Shown here piece after piece: positions 1-9,888 of a DNA stretch of 64,000 nucleotides. Position 1 is the stretch's first letter, and each line of letters starts with the position of its first letter. A program made the position numbers and the translations under genes. The notes beneath the pieces were generated by a model. The model was given only the letters and a program-made list of their open reading frames with translations, was not told the origin of the DNA and searched no databases. The stretch is from Martensiomyces pterosporus (lineage: Eukaryota; Kickxellomycota; Kickxellomycetes; Kickxellales; Kickxellaceae). Location of the stretch: contig MU603952.1 in assembly GCA_025201845.1 (NCBI GenBank), forward strand, positions 92,768 through 156,767, given 5' to 3'.

Positions 1-243
1 GGCCGCGTCACAGAGTTTGACAAGTAGCTCCTTGACGCTTTCTTTTGCAATTCTCCTACATCTGATGCATGCTAGCGTGCTGCACACATCAGATATACCT
101 TGCCTTCTCTGGCTGAATCGTTGTTGCTGGCATGGTATCTCAGCACCGCTCTCCTGGGAAATGCTTTTCTTTAGCTTGTCTTCGATCAAAAGGTATCCGC
201 TGAATTGCTGTTTTTTGTTGATTAATAATATTTACCTTCTCAT
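1..243 (-). CDS. possible 5' end of a gene cut by the left edge
   Basis: A spliced start can be read on the minus strand. A short first exon at 243-236 holds ATG AGA AG and is followed by a GTAAAT donor. A TAG acceptor at 58-56 opens an exon that stays in frame to base 1. The joined product begins MRRRIAKESVKELLVKLCD, hydrophilic and helix-like. Several other genes in this window also have first exons of only a few bases, so the model fits local style. The family cannot be recognised from about 21 residues. The alternative is that this is simply the upstream region of ALG6, whose start is 260 bp away on the other strand. The call rests on splice-site consensus and an open frame only. Confidence 0.25.
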
Positions 244-502
244 GCTCTCAATCTATGCCATCCTTTTGGCTTTTGCTCTTCGGGATGCTGCCATCCAGCT
301 CAATAATTTCTGGGATGGAGCTGTGACATCACCTGTGTCTTGACGCGATTGGTTCAGCTCAGCAGCACTGGTTTGGCCACCAGAGCCACTAGTTTGGCGT
401 GGATGCAGTCGCTTCGTGGCACAAGGGAGCTTCTGCTTCGAGCTTGCTCGCACGCTTGCTCTTCACTGACGCTAATTCAATTGCCGCTATTTATATTTAC
501 TT

Positions 503-2104
503 GTGCGGCGTATAACAAGCCCATTTCGCCGAGCGGAGATGAGGCAGCCAAAACGCAAAACCACAACACAGAGATTCGCTGCAGTGCCAGTAGCCAGGTG
601 GTTTCAGTTTTTGGAAGAGCAGAGCGCTCAGGGCATAGCGCTTCCCCTCACCATTCTGTTCTCGCTGTTTGTTCGCTGGTGCGTCGGTCTCTATGGCTAC
701 TCTGGCTACAACACGCCGCCAATGTATGGCGACTACGAGGCACAAAGACACTGGATGGAGATAACAAACCACCTGCCTCCGTCAAAATGGTACTTCTACG
801 ACTTGCAGTACTGGGGGCTGGACTACCCGCCATTGACGGCTTTCCAGAGCTGGCTCTGCGGCTATGTAGCCAACCTCATCGATCCATCGTGGGTGGCGTT
901 GGACACGTCGCGTGGAATCGAGACACACGAAAGCAAGCTGTTCATGCGCGCCTCGGTAATCGTGCTCGAATTTGTGGTCTACATACCGGCTGTGGTTATG
1001 CTATTTAGATCGCGCCAGGTGGCGGTGTCGTGGGCGGCCAAGCAGGCGGCGATTTTTAGCATTCTGCTGCAGCCGTGCCTGCTGCTTATCGACAATGGTC
1101 ATTTCCAGTACAACTCAGTGATGCTTGGGTTCTTGGTGTGGGCCGTGCATCTTGCAGCTCAGCGGCGGTATCTGCTGATGGCTGTGATGTTTTCGTGCTC
1201 ACTCATGTTCAAGCAGATGGCGCTGTACTTTGCGCCACCGGTATTCTTCTTCCTGCTCGCGACGTGCTTCCAGCGCGGCCAGCAGGGCGTTGTGCTCTTT
1301 GCAAAGCTTGGCATTACGGTAGTGGCGACATTCGCTGCCTTGCTTCTCCCCTGGATCACATCTCCAGCTCAGCTGGTGCAGATCTTGATTCGTGTATTCC
1401 CCGTTGCGCGTGGTTTGTATGAGGACAAGGTTGCCAATGTTTGGTGCGCTGTCAACGTGGCTATCAAGCTGCGCGCCATCTTTGACCCTCAGTTTCTCCT
1501 GCGACTCGCAGCAGCGGCAACTAGCCTTGCATTTGCGCCGTCCTGCGTCCATCTGTTCCTCGCCATCAAGCGCCAAAGGAATACAGCAGCATCGACCAGA
1601 AGCGGGATCACGCTTCTGTGCTATAGCATGCTCAACTCGTCGCTGGCGTTTTTCCTGTTTTCGTTCCAGGTCCACGAGAAAACAATCCTGCTGCCACTCA
1701 TGCCGGCGCTCTTATTGATCTGTGACGAGCCATGGGCGGTCGATTGGTTTGTGCAGGTGGCACTGTTCAGCATGTACCCACTGCTCTTCAGAGACGGCTT
1801 GCAGATCCCCTACTGGGTCATGGCAATTGGGTGGTCGCTGGTTCGTGGTTGTCCTGGGTGTCCCGCAGACTCGCGAATTCCATTTGCTGCTCTGGTCTTG
1901 CAGTGGCTGTCGACGCTCGTAATGGTCACTATTCACGCTGCGCACGCGTTTGTCCCGCCGCCCGCATCTATGCCTGATCTCTACGTTGTGCTCAATGTCG
2001 TGTTTAGCTGCACAATGTTTGTGCTCTTTTTGGTCTACTTTAACTACCGCCAGCTCTCGCTGTTCCGCACAGCAGCAGCGCCTACCAAGCAAAAAGCCGA
2101 ATAG
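503..2104 (+). CDS. ALG6: dolichyl-P-Glc:Man9GlcNAc2-PP-dolichol alpha-1,3-glucosyltransferase
   Basis: ALG6/ALG8-family membrane glucosyltransferase (GT57). It would add the first glucose from dolichyl-phosphate-glucose to the lipid-linked oligosaccharide in the ER lumen, before transfer to protein by oligosaccharyltransferase. The 533-residue single-exon protein matches the usual family length. The N-terminal luminal loop shows GDYEAQRHWMEIT and WGLDYPPLTAF. The LDYPPLTA form points to ALG6 more than to ALG8, which has a different motif there. Many hydrophobic segments follow, and near residue 390 lies the family signature FSFQVHEKTILLPLMP. An in-frame ATG twelve codons downstream could also serve as start. 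The neighbour on the right is convergent, 198 bp away. The family is secure; the ALG6 rather than ALG8 assignment is probable. Confidence 0.9.
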   Translation: MRRITSPFRRAEMRQPKRKTTTQRFAAVPVARWFQFLEEQSAQGIALPLTILFSLFVRWCVGLYGYSGYNTPPMYGDYEAQRHWMEITNHLPPSKWYFYDLQYWGLDYPPLTAFQSWLCGYVANLIDPSWVALDTSRGIETHESKLFMRASVIVLEFVVYIPAVVMLFRSRQVAVSWAAKQAAIFSILLQPCLLLIDNGHFQYNSVMLGFLVWAVHLAAQRRYLLMAVMFSCSLMFKQMALYFAPPVFFFLLATCFQRGQQGVVLFAKLGITVVATFAALLLPWITSPAQLVQILIRVFPVARGLYEDKVANVWCAVNVAIKLRAIFDPQFLLRLAAAATSLAFAPSCVHLFLAIKRQRNTAASTRSGITLLCYSMLNSSLAFFLFSFQVHEKTILLPLMPALLLICDEPWAVDWFVQVALFSMYPLLFRDGLQIPYWVMAIGWSLVRGCPGCPADSRIPFAALVLQWLSTLVMVTIHAAHAFVPPPASMPDLYVVLNVVFSCTMFVLFLVYFNYRQLSLFRTAAAPTKQKAE

Positions 2105-2302
2105 CGGTCTACTCCTGCGGTTCACATTGCCTAATTTCCACACTGCTACAAAACCCCAACCAGAACTTTCAAGTGTAAACAGCAGCGCTTTTGTGTAGGA
2201 GTAGATGAAGGAAAGAAAACACGCAGGCATATGAAAGAAGAGCGTGGGACACTTAGCAGACAGAGTTCTTTTTACGGAGAGGTCTGGCATACATGGCCGC
2301 AT

Positions 2303-3330
2303 TTAAGCCTTGGTCTTCTTGGTCTTCTTAGCACTGTTTCTGGCGGCAGCACCACCAGCGGCCTTGGGGCGCGAGAGAGGGCTCTTTTTACTCTTCTTAG
2401 GCTGAGGCGCATCCTCCTCAGCAGCACCTCTCTTGGCGTTCTTCTTTGTCGACCTTGCCTCCGTTTCCTCGCTGGGCAGATCAGTGACCGGTCCAATGGC
2501 CTCGGCAGGGTCAGGGAGCGAGTTATAGATGGGGAGGGCAAGGGACTTGCCAGTTTTGATGCTCAGGGACTGGATGTTATCCCACTTCTTCGGGATCCTC
2601 TCAGCAATGGCCTCGGCGGCGCTCTCAATATTCTGCGCAAGCTGCTCAGCAGTCATATCGGTGGTGCCGACCTTCACGGCAGAGCAAGTCCCCTTGGTGG
2701 GGCTAAAGTAAGTGCACGAGAGGGCCTTGCTGATCTCGCTCTTCACGTTCTTCGCAGTGAGGTCAACAGGCGAGGGCAGCTTCTTCTTTGTAAAGAACTT
2801 CGTACCGAGGGCCTCTGGCAGGCTCTTGATTATGCGATCGTCGGCCAAGAAGAGGTCGTAGGAGTCGAGGAGTTGCCGCCTTGCCTCGTATGGCTTGTAG
2901 TCGTGCTTCAGCTGCAAAATGCTAATGGCTTCCTTGATCTGCGGGACACCCAAGTTCTTGATCCTCTCCAGGTGCTCCTTGTCGCTGGCCTTGGTGAACA
3001 CGCACACCTCGCTGGACTCGTCGTAGAGAGGCACGCGCAGGGGGATCCGATAGGGCTTGTGGCGGCCCTTTGCCGAAAGCTTCTTCACGCCGATGATCAG
3101 CTGCACCACCTGCTTCTCGTCGCCAAGCAGATCGCTACTGTCCTCGCCGTTCTTCCTGTTCTCGACATAGGTCAACAGGGCCTTGGAGGCCTTCAGCACC
3201 TACACATGGAGCCGGCATTGTTAGCGGGAGAGGATTAGTGCACCTTGTATGCTGCTGCGCTTCAAGGGCGCCTCGTTCGACATTGAGAGGCGAGCACGCT
3301 TGTACCTACCAATTCCTGGCTGAGCGACAT
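2303..3330 (-). CDS. ribosomal L1-domain nucleolar protein, Cic1/Utp30 (RSL1D1) family
   Basis: Two exons on the minus strand. Exon 1 (3330-3310) codes only MSLSQEL and ends at a GTAGGT donor; exon 2 (3199-2303) starts after a TAG acceptor with VLKASKALLTYV, giving about 305 residues. The body is a ribosomal protein L1-like fold: an N-terminal helix, a basic KGRHKPYRIPL segment, a central LFLADDRIIKSLPEALG segment typical of L1 proteins, and a later IKTGKSLALPIYNSL strand. The last 60 residues are lysine-rich and low in complexity, as in nucleolar proteins. Family members (yeast Cic1 and Utp30, human RSL1D1) act in pre-ribosome assembly in the nucleolus. I cannot separate the Cic1 and Utp30 orthologues by eye. 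Confidence 0.85.
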
Positions 3331-3868
3331 TCTGCCTTTGTTTCTTTTATGTAGTTATAGCTGACCGGATATCAAGCACCAAACGCTTTGGATGGGGCTG
3401 CTGTCGAGGAGCGTTTCTATCGCGAGGCGAACGAGGGGAATGACAAGCGCAATGCGAATGCAGGAACACCAAAGTGCTAATAGCTGAAAAAGAGAGCTTG
3501 GAATGGACGCAGAGGAGAACACGTTCAGCAGTGCGCAAAATACTGGACCCAGGAGCCATACAAGCACAGGCAGCAAGGATGAAAAAAGAAAAAAAAAATG
3601 AAGAGGCTGTAGTGCGATCGCAGGTTTTTTCCATTTCATAGATCGGTTAGCGATATCACCGGATCTACGGGGGCAGAGGGCACCAGGCATAGCGCTGCTG
3701 CCAGTGGTGTGCCTAAACCCAGCAAGGAGAGGCGGCTGCACGCCTAAATTGAAACGCCAATTTGAGCACGACGAACACGCTGCTCTTCCCCCTTCCTCCT
3801 CTTTCTCCACTACCACTATTGTTTATTTGCCCTCTTCAGCACACACTCCCGTCGGCCACCAAGTCCAA

Positions 3869-4757
3869 ATGGTACGAGATGCAGCAAGCACACAGCTCTG
3901 CAAGCACACGCAGCCGACTAACACGCATTCTGCGACGACCACAGAAATAGCGATGCGCGTTTATGCTAATGCAGTCTCCTTTCCTATCTCTTTCGTTCTG
4001 TCTACTCATGTAGCTGCCGCTTTCGCTGTTGAATGCCGCGGTCGGCTATCCAATTGTAAGCACAAGCAGGAGCCATATAGCGCCACCAACTGCGTATCAC
4101 CCACATACTTGCTGATGCACCCTGCTTGTGACGTGTGACGCCGCTGTGTTTTGTATTGCGTAGCTTGTAGAGTTGAAGAATGGCGAGACATATAACGGGC
4201 ACTTGGAGAAGTGCGATAATTTTATGAACATCACACTACGGGAAGTCATCCAGACCGCCAGCGTATGTATCTAGAGAGGCCCAGAAGCACCTTGTTCAGT
4301 CAAGCTGTAGCCTGATAGCACCAAGATCATCCTTGCTGGGCTCATTGTGCTAAACATAAAGCTGCACCAGCCTTGTTCATTTAACGACAATGTAGGATGG
4401 CGATCGCTTCTGGCGTCTCCCTGAAGCGTACGTTCGCGGAAACACAATCAAATACCTGCGAGTTCCCGATGCGGTACGTATCTCCACTCTCTTGGCAAGC
4501 ACTGTGTGTGTGTCAATTCTGTGGCCAGAAGATGTGCATTCCACTCATATCTGGCAGCAAAACGTGCTTATATGCTGGCGATATTGTAGGTCCTCGACAA
4601 AGTAAAGGAGGACATGATGAAGAATCGGAACATGGGAAACCGCGGCGGACGCGGAGGCAGAGGAAGAGGAGGTCGCGGCAGCGGCGGTGGCCGTGGGCGC
4701 GGTCGCGGTGGAAACAGCAGCGGCATGGGCCGCAACCAGCACCACAGCAACGAGTAG
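3869..4757 (+). CDS. LSM4: U6 snRNA-associated Sm-like protein LSm4
   Basis: Five exons, reconstructed by splice sites and homology: 3869-3871 (the ATG alone), 4014-4055, 4164-4262, 4396-4473 and 4590-4757, giving 129 residues. All introns are GT-AG and all five exons join in phase 0. The product begins [20 protein letters not shown] and continues with an Sm1 motif ([18 protein letters not shown]) and an Sm2 motif ending IRG-like [13 protein letters not shown]. The tail is an RGG-rich stretch ([20 protein letters not shown]). LSm4 is part of the LSm2-8 ring that binds the 3' end of U6 in the nucleus and of the LSm1-7 ring that promotes decapping in P-bodies; RGG tails are usual for LSm4. The longest simple ORFs here misrepresent the gene because four introns interrupt it. 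Confidence 0.92.
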
Positions 4758-5288
4758 ACATTTGCACTTTTATTGCGTTGGCAGGGGAAGGGGCCTGAAC
4801 CCTCAAACAGGGCACTCCAACCACAAAAATACATACACTTGTCTTTAATAGTGCTTGTTTGGTTCTCCTCTAATCCGCTGCCATTCTGTCTTCGTTTGGC
4901 AGCAATAAAAGTAGCTCTCTCCTTGTAATACGAGGACGATGGTAGAACGTTTGGAGATCCTTGCAATAGCCGAGTGTACCATAAGTGTGCAAGTGGTGGC
5001 CGCTCAGCGATTTTCAGCCGGCTTTTCCAGCAAAATTTTGCACACAACATTGAAATAAAACCAGCTCACTCGACAAGCCTATGCACCTTCGTATTTACTA
5101 GCGAACAAGAAGGAAACGCCCTACTCCTAGAAGTAGCTGTGAGCGATTTTGGCTATGCCGCCGACGTAGTGCCTAAAAGTACCGGACCCGAAACAAGTAG
5201 TCGCTATCTTCGAAATACCCTATGTCGCTAGCAACAAGGGCGTACAGATGCAAAGTGAGCCTCGCTCTAGCATGTTGAAAGGCCAGAA

Positions 5289-5429
5289 ATGGCCAAGGAA
5301 AGGAATTCACCTACAGCCCTGGTTCTGCGCTACCGACGAATACGCCTGAAGCAGCACCGCCTCATCAAGATCATAGCGCATGGCCCAAGCCTTATGGCGA
5401 TGCGGAGGAAGCGTGTCCATAAACCGTAA
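5289..5429 (+). CDS. possible 46-residue very basic protein
   Basis: A short ORF starts at ATG with a purine at -3 (gaaATGG) and ends at TAA. The product, beginning MAKERNSPTALVLRYRRIRL and ending MRRKRVHKP, is strongly basic with about 14 Arg/Lys. The segment VLRYRRIRLKQHRLIK recalls basic stretches of small ribosomal proteins, for example the C-terminal VLKxRRxKMxKHK pattern of mitochondrial mS38/Cox24, but the match is loose and the start would be unusually close to it. It lies in the 800-bp space between LSM4 and the next gene, which has no other explanation. It could be noise. Confidence 0.3.
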   Translation: MAKERNSPTALVLRYRRIRLKQHRLIKIIAHGPSLMAMRRKRVHKP

Positions 5430-5555
5430 CTCTCGTTGAACAGCCGCTTTCTACAATTATAGCAGCCCATACTAAGTGGCCCCACGCAGAAGTGTAAATA
5501 AAAATCCAGTTCTTTCTCTTAGCTGCTATTCTATCTACCACCGAAACAAGGCACA

Positions 5556-5898
5556 ATGAGCACATCAGCCAAGTTCAACACGCAAGAGGTCCAGGGCTAC
5601 ATCGCTCGAGGTAGGTGGAAACCCACTCCCATGTACCATCCCTTTCTGCTGGCTTGTGCACATATTCCTCCGCTTACCATGTCATGCACACCGGTATATT
5701 GCTCTGCATAAGCTAGGCTGGCTCGATGCCCTCGACAAACTGGATAACCCGAAGCTCACCGAGAAGGATAAGCCGCAGGTACACACAGGATCAGCCAAGG
5801 GGAGCAACGGTGCGAGCAGATGGAGCATCAACAAGAGCTCAGCCATGGCAAACCAGAAGGATCTTTTGGAGGAGCTGCGGCGCCAAATAAAGAGCTGA
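5556..5898 (+). CDS. small uncharacterised protein (78 aa, two exons)
   Basis: Exon 1 is 5556-5610, coding MSTSAKFNTQEVQGYIAR plus one base, and ends at a perfect GAG|GTAGGT donor. Exon 2 is 5717-5898, after a CTAG acceptor. The joined frame reads on through GWLDALDKLDNPKLTEKDK and ends DLLEELRRQIKS. A different acceptor four bases upstream gives an early stop, so the chosen one is the only productive choice nearby. The ATG has A at -3 (acaATGA). The protein is hydrophilic with no signal peptide or membrane segment and a predicted C-terminal amphipathic helix. I do not recognise the family. The gene is convergent with dynactin p27, ending 138 bp from its stop codon. Confidence 0.6.
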
Positions 5899-6035
5899 AT
5901 GTGCAGCAGCATGGCCAAGCCCGATTCAGTCTACATCTCACGCCAAAGGCACTCAGGTCTATTCTACACCCATTTTTCTTCAAGGAGTTTAGCACCATGT
6001 TGTCATTTACTGCATATATATGCTAGTGTGCGACG

Positions 6036-6768
6036 TCATTCAGTCTCAATGATGTGGTTGTAGCGTGGCAGCATATCATGAATGTACTCCAGATGCTTCC
6101 GGTGTGCAGCGAGCTCCATGCTTCCATCTGTCCGCAGACGTCTGGATTGCGGGTTCCCAAACAAAACAGTATTGTCCGGGACGCTCTCGTTGGGCGCTGT
6201 AGAACACATGGTTCCAACCACGCAGTTGTTGCCCAGCGTGCTTGTGCCAGCGACCCTGCCCCGAACCTGGACAGTGTTCCTGTGGCCCATGCCGCGTCCC
6301 TCAATGCGGGCATCCGTTTCGAGCAGATTCTCGTCGCCGATCGTCAGTGGCGTGCTGTGGTTGTTGACAATGACGACTCGCTCGCTGATGATATTGTTGG
6401 ACCCGATAATGATGGGCCCGTTCTTGGCAATAATTGCCGCACCAACATGGACTACCGTGCCGTTACCTACAGCCATGGGTAGAGGCGTGTTTTGCTTTTG
6501 GAAAAGCTGGGTGTTAGCAGCATGTCAACAAGCTGCAAACCATGCTTAATGGCTGTTGCTCTGAAACGTACCAATGCGGACATCGCCCTCGATGGTCGAG
6601 TTTTTGCAGACAAGCGCCCGCGGAGCCAGCTGGAGCCTACACGATCAAAATAACAGCAGGGGCAGCGTCGTTCTTTAGCGATGGCACAGCACAGCCCACC
6701 ATCGAACAGCACAAGACGAGGACTCGTCTTTGACCGCGTCGAGATGCATTCGGTCCGTACCTGCCCAT
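6036..6768 (-). CDS. DCTN6: dynactin subunit 6 (p27)
   Basis: Three exons on the minus strand: 6768-6761 (ATGGGCAG), 6636-6572 and 6466-6036, joining in frame to 167 residues. The product begins MGRLQLAPRALVCKNSTIEG, continues DVRIGNGTVVHVGAAIIA, then hexapeptide-type repeats such as GPIIIGSNNIISERVVI, typical of a left-handed beta-helix. Both internal junctions restore the repeat pattern, which supports the splice choice. p27 pairs with p25 at the pointed end of the dynactin filament and helps load dynein cargo. The start faces FIS1 across a divergent promoter of about 300 bp. A single long ORF misses the first 25 residues because of the tiny first exon. Confidence 0.87.
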
Positions 6769-7065
6769 GCTTGTAGTGAGTACAAAATGCAGAGTATGCA
6801 AATTTGAAAAGCAAAAACAACCGGAGCGAAGCAAAGTGTGCACCACAGCTGTCGCTGTCCATGGCTGGATTTGCGAGGGGCTCGCGACTCGGCCAGCTTG
6901 GATGGCCCACGCATGCTCTCATCGGTGGCTCGCACACCCGCCAGCGGCCGGTATTTCTTGGCCATGCCATGCGCTTTGCTCCCAGCTGCCTTCCTCTGCT
7001 TTCGTAATTCCCACATTTCTGCCTCGCACTGCTATTTCCCACTCCCAAAGGCTGCTTCTTCTGCC

Positions 7066-7524
7066 ATGAGCTCTAGGTACCTGCCATACGCCGCAGACGT
7101 CGAGGCGTCGCTCACACCCGGTGAGCTCCTTGTGCTGAGGCGCCAGTACGAACGGGAGGGCCCGCGTGTCCGAGTACAAACAAAGTTCAACTACGCCTGG
7201 GGTCTGATTAAAAGCGACACCAAAAAGGACCAGCACCTCGGCGTCGAGCTGATGCACGAGATATACAACGAGTACCCCGAGCGAAAGCGCGAGTGCCTGT
7301 ACTACCTGTCAATTGGATACCACAAGCTGGGCGAGTACGCCAACGCCAGGGTTTACATTGAGCAGCTGCTGGCCGTAGAGCCCAACAATGTGCAGGCCAA
7401 CTCACTGCGCGACGTCATTGACGAGAAGGTCTCGCGCGATGGCATGATCGGCTTGGCGATGACCGGCGGCGTTGTTGCGCTGCTGGGCGTTGCTGCGGCG
7501 GCGTTCTTTAGGCGGTCCAAGTAA
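7066..7524 (+). CDS. FIS1: mitochondrial fission 1 protein
   Basis: Single exon of 152 residues, the usual length for Fis1. The cytosolic part is a TPR-like bundle, with KFNYAWGLIKS near residue 45, DQHLGVELMHEIYNEYPERK and CLYYLSIGYHKLGEYANAR, all characteristic of the family. The C-terminus is a tail anchor: a hydrophobic stretch of roughly 20 residues (LAMTGGVVALLGVAAAAFF) followed by RRSK, which targets the outer mitochondrial membrane. Fis1 recruits adaptors and the dynamin Dnm1 for mitochondrial and peroxisomal fission. I chose the ATG at 7066 because longer in-frame extensions upstream look non-coding and the protein then begins like its homologues. Confidence 0.95.
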   Translation: MSSRYLPYAADVEASLTPGELLVLRRQYEREGPRVRVQTKFNYAWGLIKSDTKKDQHLGVELMHEIYNEYPERKRECLYYLSIGYHKLGEYANARVYIEQLLAVEPNNVQANSLRDVIDEKVSRDGMIGLAMTGGVVALLGVAAAAFFRRSK

Positions 7525-7865
7525 GCGGCGGCAGTTGCTTACCAATCCGCGCGGCACACGCCAGCACGCAGCTTTCTAGTGCTTATTAAATCTTTTTTTT
7601 ACATGTACCATCATCAGTCTCAATGTCATCTGCAGCAGGTGGTTTGACCACGCCTTTTTGTCCCTGCGGCTGCCAAGACACCATCGTGACAACCGTGTTC
7701 CCTTGCGTGAAAATCAGCGACGCAATACCAGACACCAAGCTGCAGCAGCACCCTTCCCTCACCCCGCCTTCCTTTCTCTCCTGCCTTGTCTCTCCCTGCT
7801 CTTTGTTTTCCCATTAATTATTCGCAGCATACAGCACCCTGCTTCCTTTCCATTGCTCTGTTCAA

Positions 7866-8507
7866 ATGGCTCTCAACGCGGTTATGCTCGAGAGGGGACT
7901 GCGCAACCCCGTTCCCCTCCCAAACGAGAACTTTCTCTACCACTGCAACGGCGTCAAATTCGACCTAAAGATTGGCGACGGCTACCCAGGCAACTCGGTC
8001 GCCTACCAGAGCCCCAGCGGCACGGCATTCATATCCAACCAGCGCATAGTCTTTCTCTCCCAGACAGCCACTGCTGAAACAAGCGCCAGCAACTCGGCTG
8101 GGCCAAATGCAGTCAGTTCATTCACCATCCCGCATGGCAACGTGCGCGATCAAAAGTTCACCCAGCCCATCTTTGGTGCGAACCGCTTTGAGGCCCTGGC
8201 CATCCCCGTTGCAGGCGGCGGAGTCCCCTCAAATGCCATGCTGACGCTGACGTTCAAGGAAGGCGGCGGGTTCGATTTCGCTACTATTGCGAGGAAGATG
8301 AGCGAGCGGATTCAGGAGACCGGGGAGATCCCAGCCCACGAAGAGGAGCTTCCTGCGTACCGTGATGGCGCTGTTCGTGGCAGCAACGCAGGAAACAGCA
8401 CTGTTAATCCTCACATAGCAGCCGCTGCTAGCCACCCGGACAGCGGCCTCCCTGGCTATCCCTCGGATGCGCCACCGGGATACGAGCAGTTTGAATCGAG
8501 ATCCTGA
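7866..8507 (+). CDS. WW-domain-binding protein 2-like GRAM protein
   Basis: A single exon coding 213 residues. The N-terminal 150 residues resemble the GRAM/PH-like domain of WBP2: NPVPLPNENFLYHCNGV, then SGTAFISNQRIVFLS, QPIFGANRFEA and LTLTFKEGGGFDFATI occur in the order seen in WBP2. The C-terminal tail is rich in Pro, Gly and Ser and ends with a PPGYEQFE motif, matching the PPxY-type ligand that WW domains bind. WBP2 proteins act as adaptors for WW-domain proteins such as Nedd4-type ligases and transcription co-activators; the fungal role is not known to me. The leader upstream is CT-rich. The neighbour PET100 is convergent. Confidence 0.8.
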   Translation: MALNAVMLERGLRNPVPLPNENFLYHCNGVKFDLKIGDGYPGNSVAYQSPSGTAFISNQRIVFLSQTATAETSASNSAGPNAVSSFTIPHGNVRDQKFTQPIFGANRFEALAIPVAGGGVPSNAMLTLTFKEGGGFDFATIARKMSERIQETGEIPAHEEELPAYRDGAVRGSNAGNSTVNPHIAAAASHPDSGLPGYPSDAPPGYEQFESRS

Positions 8508-8719
8508 GCCAGTCTAGGCGACGCTAGCGCCACAGCACTATTATCATCATTATTACCCTCGCCGCATTTGCTTCTTTATTCTTCCCTGTCCAAGTAGATA
8601 TTCGGTATCGCTCATGTTTTTTATTGCTCCACTGAAACGCTCTTTTCTCTATAAACACATGTACTCGAGGCAAGTGTAGACAGCTCACACGGACCCTTGC
8701 GATCCACCTAATTGCTTGA

Positions 8720-8995
8720 CTATGAAGCGCCGGCAGCCTTAAGCTCCTCCATATCCCTCATCGCCTTTTCGCGCAGAGCTCTCCGTGCCTCTCTTTCGTC
8801 CCTGAGGCGCTCTAGTGCTCGTTGGACATCCCCCGGCTCCGTGGGCATCTTGTACTTTGGCGGCGGGTTGAATTTGAACGTGTCTTCCGCCACGTAGCGC
8901 TCATAGAAGCCCGGCCCTCCAAAGTAGACCATGAACGCCATGGGCATGAAGACGTAGAAGGTGAATTTCGCCACCTCGAGACCCGGTCCTCCCAT
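8720..8995 (-). CDS. PET100: cytochrome c oxidase assembly protein Pet100
   Basis: A single exon of 91 residues. It starts MGGPGLEVAKFTFYVFMPMA, close to the family pattern RGPNLEVFKFGxYVxxPV, with one N-terminal membrane helix (about residues 9-26) followed by YFGGPGFYERYV. The remainder is charged and predicted helical (QRALERLRDEREARRALREK). Pet100 is an inner mitochondrial membrane chaperone for complex IV assembly that helps combine subassemblies containing Cox7, Cox8 and Cox9. Length and layout agree with the family. Start choice is clear because no in-frame ATG lies just upstream. Confidence 0.88.
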   Translation of the reverse strand: MGGPGLEVAKFTFYVFMPMAFMVYFGGPGFYERYVAEDTFKFNPPPKYKMPTEPGDVQRALERLRDEREARRALREKAMRDMEELKAAGAS

Positions 8996-9888
8996 TCTAT
9001 GCTACGTGTACAATGTATATGAACCAAATTTGCGCTTGTTTTCCTATAGATAAGGAGTGCGAAGAGGGAATGAAGTGGAAGACCTGAATGTTGAAGAAAA
9101 AGGCGTGCGCAAGAAAAAGTATTTGCGTAAGGGCGGAACAAAGGGGAAAGGGTAGAGTGGCATGATTATTACGATGATCTTTTGCCAGACAGAACCACGC
9201 CATTACCGCTCCACAGAGCAGATTACAGAGCCCCGCCATGGTCATCAATCGGACTGGCCACCCGAGCTACATATCACAGCGATATAAGGCGCCCATGCTA
9301 CTGCAAAGAAAGCAGCCGTAGTATCCGCTAGCGGAATTGCTCCGTCTAGATCGCTCGTGCAGCGCGTACCTTTGGAGTCCCTGAGAAAACTAGGGCCTCC
9401 CTAACTTGTCACTGATTGACGCTTTCTCTCTGTTGGCCACTTACTACGCCTCTTTGTTCCAACCATACAGCCAATGAGACAGGCTACGCATCGCCTTGCT
9501 CTGGCTCGGTGCGATGCTGGCTTCAGCCCACGATTGCACGCGGCGAGCGCATGTGCGGGTGGAATATACAAATGTCTCCCTGCTGGCGCTCGAAGCCGCG
9601 GTGTTTGCATGGCTGAAGTATGCCATTGACCTGGTAGCATGAGCAGCATCAATTCTTTGCGACAGGTGGGAGGCTGTTGCAGTGTGCATGAGCGGTCTAG
9701 ATCGCGCAGGGTGTTGCGCTTTTTCGAGTCTCCAAGACGGCCAGAGCCCTTTCAGTATCTTGCTGCTCCTTATTCCTTCTGTTAGCTGCGCTCTGCACCC
9801 CTTACTCTACTTATAATGTCAACATGACAAGATTCACTGCCAAATCGCTAGACAAATAAAGATACGCAGCCCCCGTTCACTACTGCAC
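8996..9888. other. intergenic region, divergent PET100 / receptor-like gene
   Basis: About 890 bp between two divergent starts. I see only short, low-quality ORFs on both strands, no tRNA-like structure and no repeat. A TTATAAT-like sequence lies near 9810, about 80 bp before the receptor-like start, and is followed by a minimal upstream ORF (ATG TCA ACA TGA). Probably promoter DNA. Confidence 0.5.

Noticed and set aside
2231..3238. 335-codon plus-strand open frame opposite the L1-domain gene
   Set aside because: Antisense shadow; Leu-rich low-quality product. The minus strand has a clear ribosomal L1-like protein.
4568..5050. 160-codon minus-strand ORF overlapping the LSM4 last exon
   Set aside because: The part over LSM4 is the antisense of its RGG tail (Arg/Pro-rich); the rest shows no family.
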